In this document: in pieces, positions 4,185 through 6,114 of the stretch
Numbering within the stretch: position 1 is the first letter of the stretch
Layout of the letters: every line of letters starts with the position of its first letter
From: Pseudomonadota bacterium
Lineage (GTDB): Bacteria; Desulfobacterota; Desulfobulbia; Desulfobulbales; SURF-16
Assembly: GCA_030597865.1 (NCBI GenBank)
Contig: JAUVQZ010000173.1
Span: forward strand, 1 to 6,114
Length of the DNA: 6,114 nucleotides
Reading direction: 5' to 3'
Program-made: the position numbers and the translations under genes
The notes under the pieces: model-generated
Databases searched by the model: none
Seen by the model: only the letters and a program-made list of their open reading frames with translations
Told to the model about the DNA's origin: nothing

Positions 4185-6114
4185 AGCTCTACCTTCCTTT
4201 GAGGGTTTTTGGAGCTGCGCCTGACTGCCACAAAACTCTCGCAGAGGTTGAGTCCGCCACCCACAGGGTCCATATTCTGTAGCTGGCCCCGCATCAGCTT
4301 CTGATCGCTCATGCCGGCATGGTAGGCCCTGGTCTGCAGGGGAATCTGCCGCCCGAATCCATGCACCGTATACACGGCCTCCGGGTGGATAAAATCAGTC
4401 ACCTTGGCCTTGACCACACTGGTGACATCCTGGGATGACACATCCACCAAGTCGCCATCGTTGATGCCCAGCTTGCCCGCCGCTCTGCTGTTGATCCACA
4501 GGGTGTTTTCCGGCATCATCTCATTGAGAAGGGGGTTGTTGATCGTGTGGCCATGGGCATGGATGGGCGAACGCCCGAAAACCAGGCGGAACTCCCCCTT
4601 AGGCGGTTTGTCAGGGCTTTCGTATGCCTTCCAGGAAGGAAAGCCCCATTCGCTGAGATTCTGGCTGATAAATTCTATCTTTCCCGAGGGCGTTTTGAAC
4701 TTGCCGTCAAGGTTGTCACGGTCATACATAATGGGGCTGTCGGTGAGTTCCACAAAACCCTTTTCGTCAAAATCCTCAAGCTTAACGCCGGTGGGCTCAA
4801 GCTGCCAGGCCCATAACTCCTGGAGGTTGTTGAAGGGGAAATACTCCTCAATGCCAAGACGGCTGGCCAGACCCTTGATGATGGTACAGAGACAGACCGT
4901 ATCGTTTTGCGGGTCCAGGGCCTTGTTGCGTTTGATAAGGCGCGGTTTCAGCCCCTTCTGGACGGCGATCATGCTTTCCCGTTCCAGGTAGGTGGACTCC
5001 GGTAAAATGACGTCGCTGTACCAGCCGAATTCACTGTAATGGGTATCCACCGAAACAATGAGGTCACAGTTGTCCAGGGCCTCCTTCTGGGCAACTGGAT
5101 CAGGAAAGCAGGTCAAGGGGTCGTGGCGGACACAGATTATCCCCTTAATGGGATAGGGCTTGCCGCTTTCCATGGCATTGTAGAGGAGGTGGAAAAGGCC
5201 GGGTCCCTTGTCAAATTGCTTGTAGACATCACCGACACCGTCTGCCCTCTTGGTATTTATCTTGGGTGACAGGTCAGACAGAACGCGAGGGGCCTTGGCC
5301 CCGCAGTCTCCCGGCCCTTTGGGAAAGAGAAGGCCGCCTTCCACCTCGATACTGCCCATCAGGACATTGAGGGCATTCAAGGCCCGGCTGGCGTAAAAGG
5401 AGTCGTTGTAGCGCGACAGCATCCATCCCGGATGAAAAACCACCTTGGGCCGGTCGGCAATGAGCTCCTCCACCAATTTATGGATCTTCTGAACCTTGAT
5501 GCCGCATTCCTTGGCCGCCCATTCCGCCGGGTAATCCTGGACAAAGGCGGACAGCTCGTCAAAGCCGCTGGTGTACTTGGCGACAAAGTCCTTGTCATAG
5601 CCCTCGGCCTTGATAATTTCGTGAATCAGGGCCAGGGCCAGGGCATAGTCGGTGCCTGGGCGGACCTGGAAGAAGTTGGTGGCCTTGATGCCGGTAAGGG
5701 TCTGCCGGACATCCACATAGGTCATCTTGCCGCCCTTGTCCAGCATGTCCATGACCTGATTTACCTCGGCAGGCCGCAGCGATGCCAGGATGTTACGGCC
5801 GAACAACACCAGGTGGTTGGCGTTTTTTATGTCATAGATAAAGCCCTTGCGGCCCAGGCCAAAGAGCGATTTGCTGGCATGATGGACATTACGACCGCAG
5901 GCACTGTCATGGTTGGAGTAGTTGGGCGAACCAAGGGCATGGGTGAATGACTTGACAATATCCTGAAAGGGGCCGCCCCGGGAGCTGGCCATGATCGATT
6001 CTGGGCCATGGTGTTCAATAATGGCTTTCATCTTGTCGGCCACGTAGTCCAGGGCAAACTCCCAGCTTACCTCTTCCCAGCGTCCGGCACCTCTGCCGCC
6101 ACGCCTGATCAGGG
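4181..6114 (-). CDS. Molybdopterin oxidoreductase catalytic subunit, PsrA/PhsA-like (5' end outside window)
   Basis: The last 643 residues of a DMSO-reductase-superfamily enzyme, likely a polysulfide or thiosulfate reductase acting in or facing the periplasm. The frame runs open to the right edge and its first residues there (RRGGRG, then RWEEVSWEFALDYVADKM) match the family block after the N-terminal [4Fe-4S] domain, so the GTG at 6043 is internal and the signal peptide and cluster domain lie beyond 6114. The LGSPN block and DSACGRN supply the presumed Mo-ligand cysteine (codon 5897-5899). Other family blocks visible: HLVLFGRN, VRPGTDYALALALIH, VSVDTHYSEFGWYSDVILPESTYLERE-type region (about 5010-4975), and the C-terminal molybdopterin-dinucleotide-binding domain (about 4600-4220, with GRSPIHAHGHT, LWINSRAAGKLGI and DPVGGG). 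The cysteine ligand separates it from DMSO/TMAO reductases (Ser) and Nar (Asp). Arsenate or tetrathionate reductases are less likely by motif and partner. The exact substrate cannot be read from the sequence. Confidence 0.92.
   Translation of the reverse strand, partial: LIRRGGRGAGRWEEVSWEFALDYVADKMKAIIEHHGPESIMASSRGGPFQDIVKSFTHALGSPNYSNHDSACGRNVHHASKSLFGLGRKGFIYDIKNANHLVLFGRNILASLRPAEVNQVMDMLDKGGKMTYVDVRQTLTGIKATNFFQVRPGTDYALALALIHEIIKAEGYDKDFVAKYTSGFDELSAFVQDYPAEWAAKECGIKVQKIHKLVEELIADRPKVVFHPGWMLSRYNDSFYASRALNALNVLMGSIEVEGGLLFPKGPGDCGAKAPRVLSDLSPKINTKRADGVGDVYKQFDKGPGLFHLLYNAMESGKPYPIKGIICVRHDPLTCFPDPVAQKEALDNCDLIVSVDTHYSEFGWYSDVILPESTYLERESMIAVQKGLKPRLIKRNKALDPQNDTVCLCTIIKGLASRLGIEEYFPFNNLQELWAWQLEPTGVKLEDFDEKGFVELTDSPIMYDRDNLDGKFKTPSGKIEFISQNLSEWGFPSWKAYESPDKPPKGEFRLVFGRSPIHAHGHTINNPLLNEMMPENTLWINSRAAGKLGINDGDLVDVSSQDVTSVVKAKVTDFIHPEAVYTVHGFGRQIPLQTRAYHAGMSDQKLMRGQLQNMDPVGGGLNLCESFVAVRRSSKNPQRKVEL
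4192..4197 (-). promoter_or_regulatory. Ribosome binding site of the Fe-S subunit gene
   Basis: GGAAGG on the minus strand lies 7 bases before the ATG at 4184 and inside the last codons of the catalytic-subunit gene. Its strength and spacing fix the start of the Fe-S subunit and fit coupled translation through the ATGA overlap. Confidence 0.75.

Noticed and set aside
5432..5950. A 172-codon plus-strand frame opposite the molybdoenzyme
   Set aside because: Antisense to conserved molybdoenzyme blocks including the Mo-ligand region; open only because of codon bias in the real gene.
6041..6043. GTG at 6043 as the start of the molybdopterin oxidoreductase
   Set aside because: The frame continues open to the right edge and encodes conserved family sequence (RWEEVSWEFALDY), so this codon is an internal valine.
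4181..6114. Assignment as arsenate (ArrA) or tetrathionate (TtrA) reductase
   Set aside because: The sensor type would allow it, but the DSACGRN ligand region and overall size fit PsrA/PhsA better as far as I recall; a tree with the missing N-terminus would decide.

Overview
The window reads as a chromosomal segment of an anaerobic, sulfur-metabolising Gram-negative bacterium, most plausibly a Desulfobacterota member (Desulfobulbales-like sulfate reducer or sulfur disproportionator). This taxonomic guess rests on gene content and protein style only: a periplasmic-binding-domain hybrid kinase of the HDFNN class beside a polysulfide/thiosulfate reductase-type molybdoenzyme. No rRNA, tRNA, mobile element or CRISPR array is present. 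All four supported genes lie on the minus strand, so they are read from the right edge to the left.

Right part (6114 to 3732): the catalytic subunit of a complex iron-sulfur molybdoenzyme (CISM, DMSO reductase superfamily, PsrA/PhsA-like) enters from beyond the right edge without its N-terminus. It overlaps by 4 bases (ATGA) with a four-cluster [4Fe-4S] electron-transfer subunit (PsrB/PhsB-like). The two are surely co-translated.

Middle (3731 to 2758): a 95-base gap with a perfect 11-bp inverted repeat and competing G/C-run pairings separates the Fe-S subunit from a 195-residue multi-spanning membrane protein. This protein is not an NrfD/PsrC quinone anchor. Its layout (membrane segments, charged cytoplasmic stretch, then LPIFLILAWL-type segment) recalls the DUF106/EMC3/Oxa1-like group, but only weakly. 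It is followed by a 291-base intergenic stretch with three hairpins, one of them a plausible terminator for the reductase operon.

Left part (2757 to 91): one large hybrid sensor kinase with a secreted PhnD/TtrS-type periplasmic binding domain, one membrane helix, PAS, HisKA, HATPase and a C-terminal receiver. The first 90 bases hold its 3' flank with a perfect 10-bp inverted repeat and no convincing gene.

Working model (inference): the kinase senses a periplasmic sulfur oxyanion or related respiratory acceptor, as TtrS does for tetrathionate, and controls the neighbouring molybdoenzyme. The DNA-binding output protein is not visible and would lie outside the window or elsewhere in the genome.
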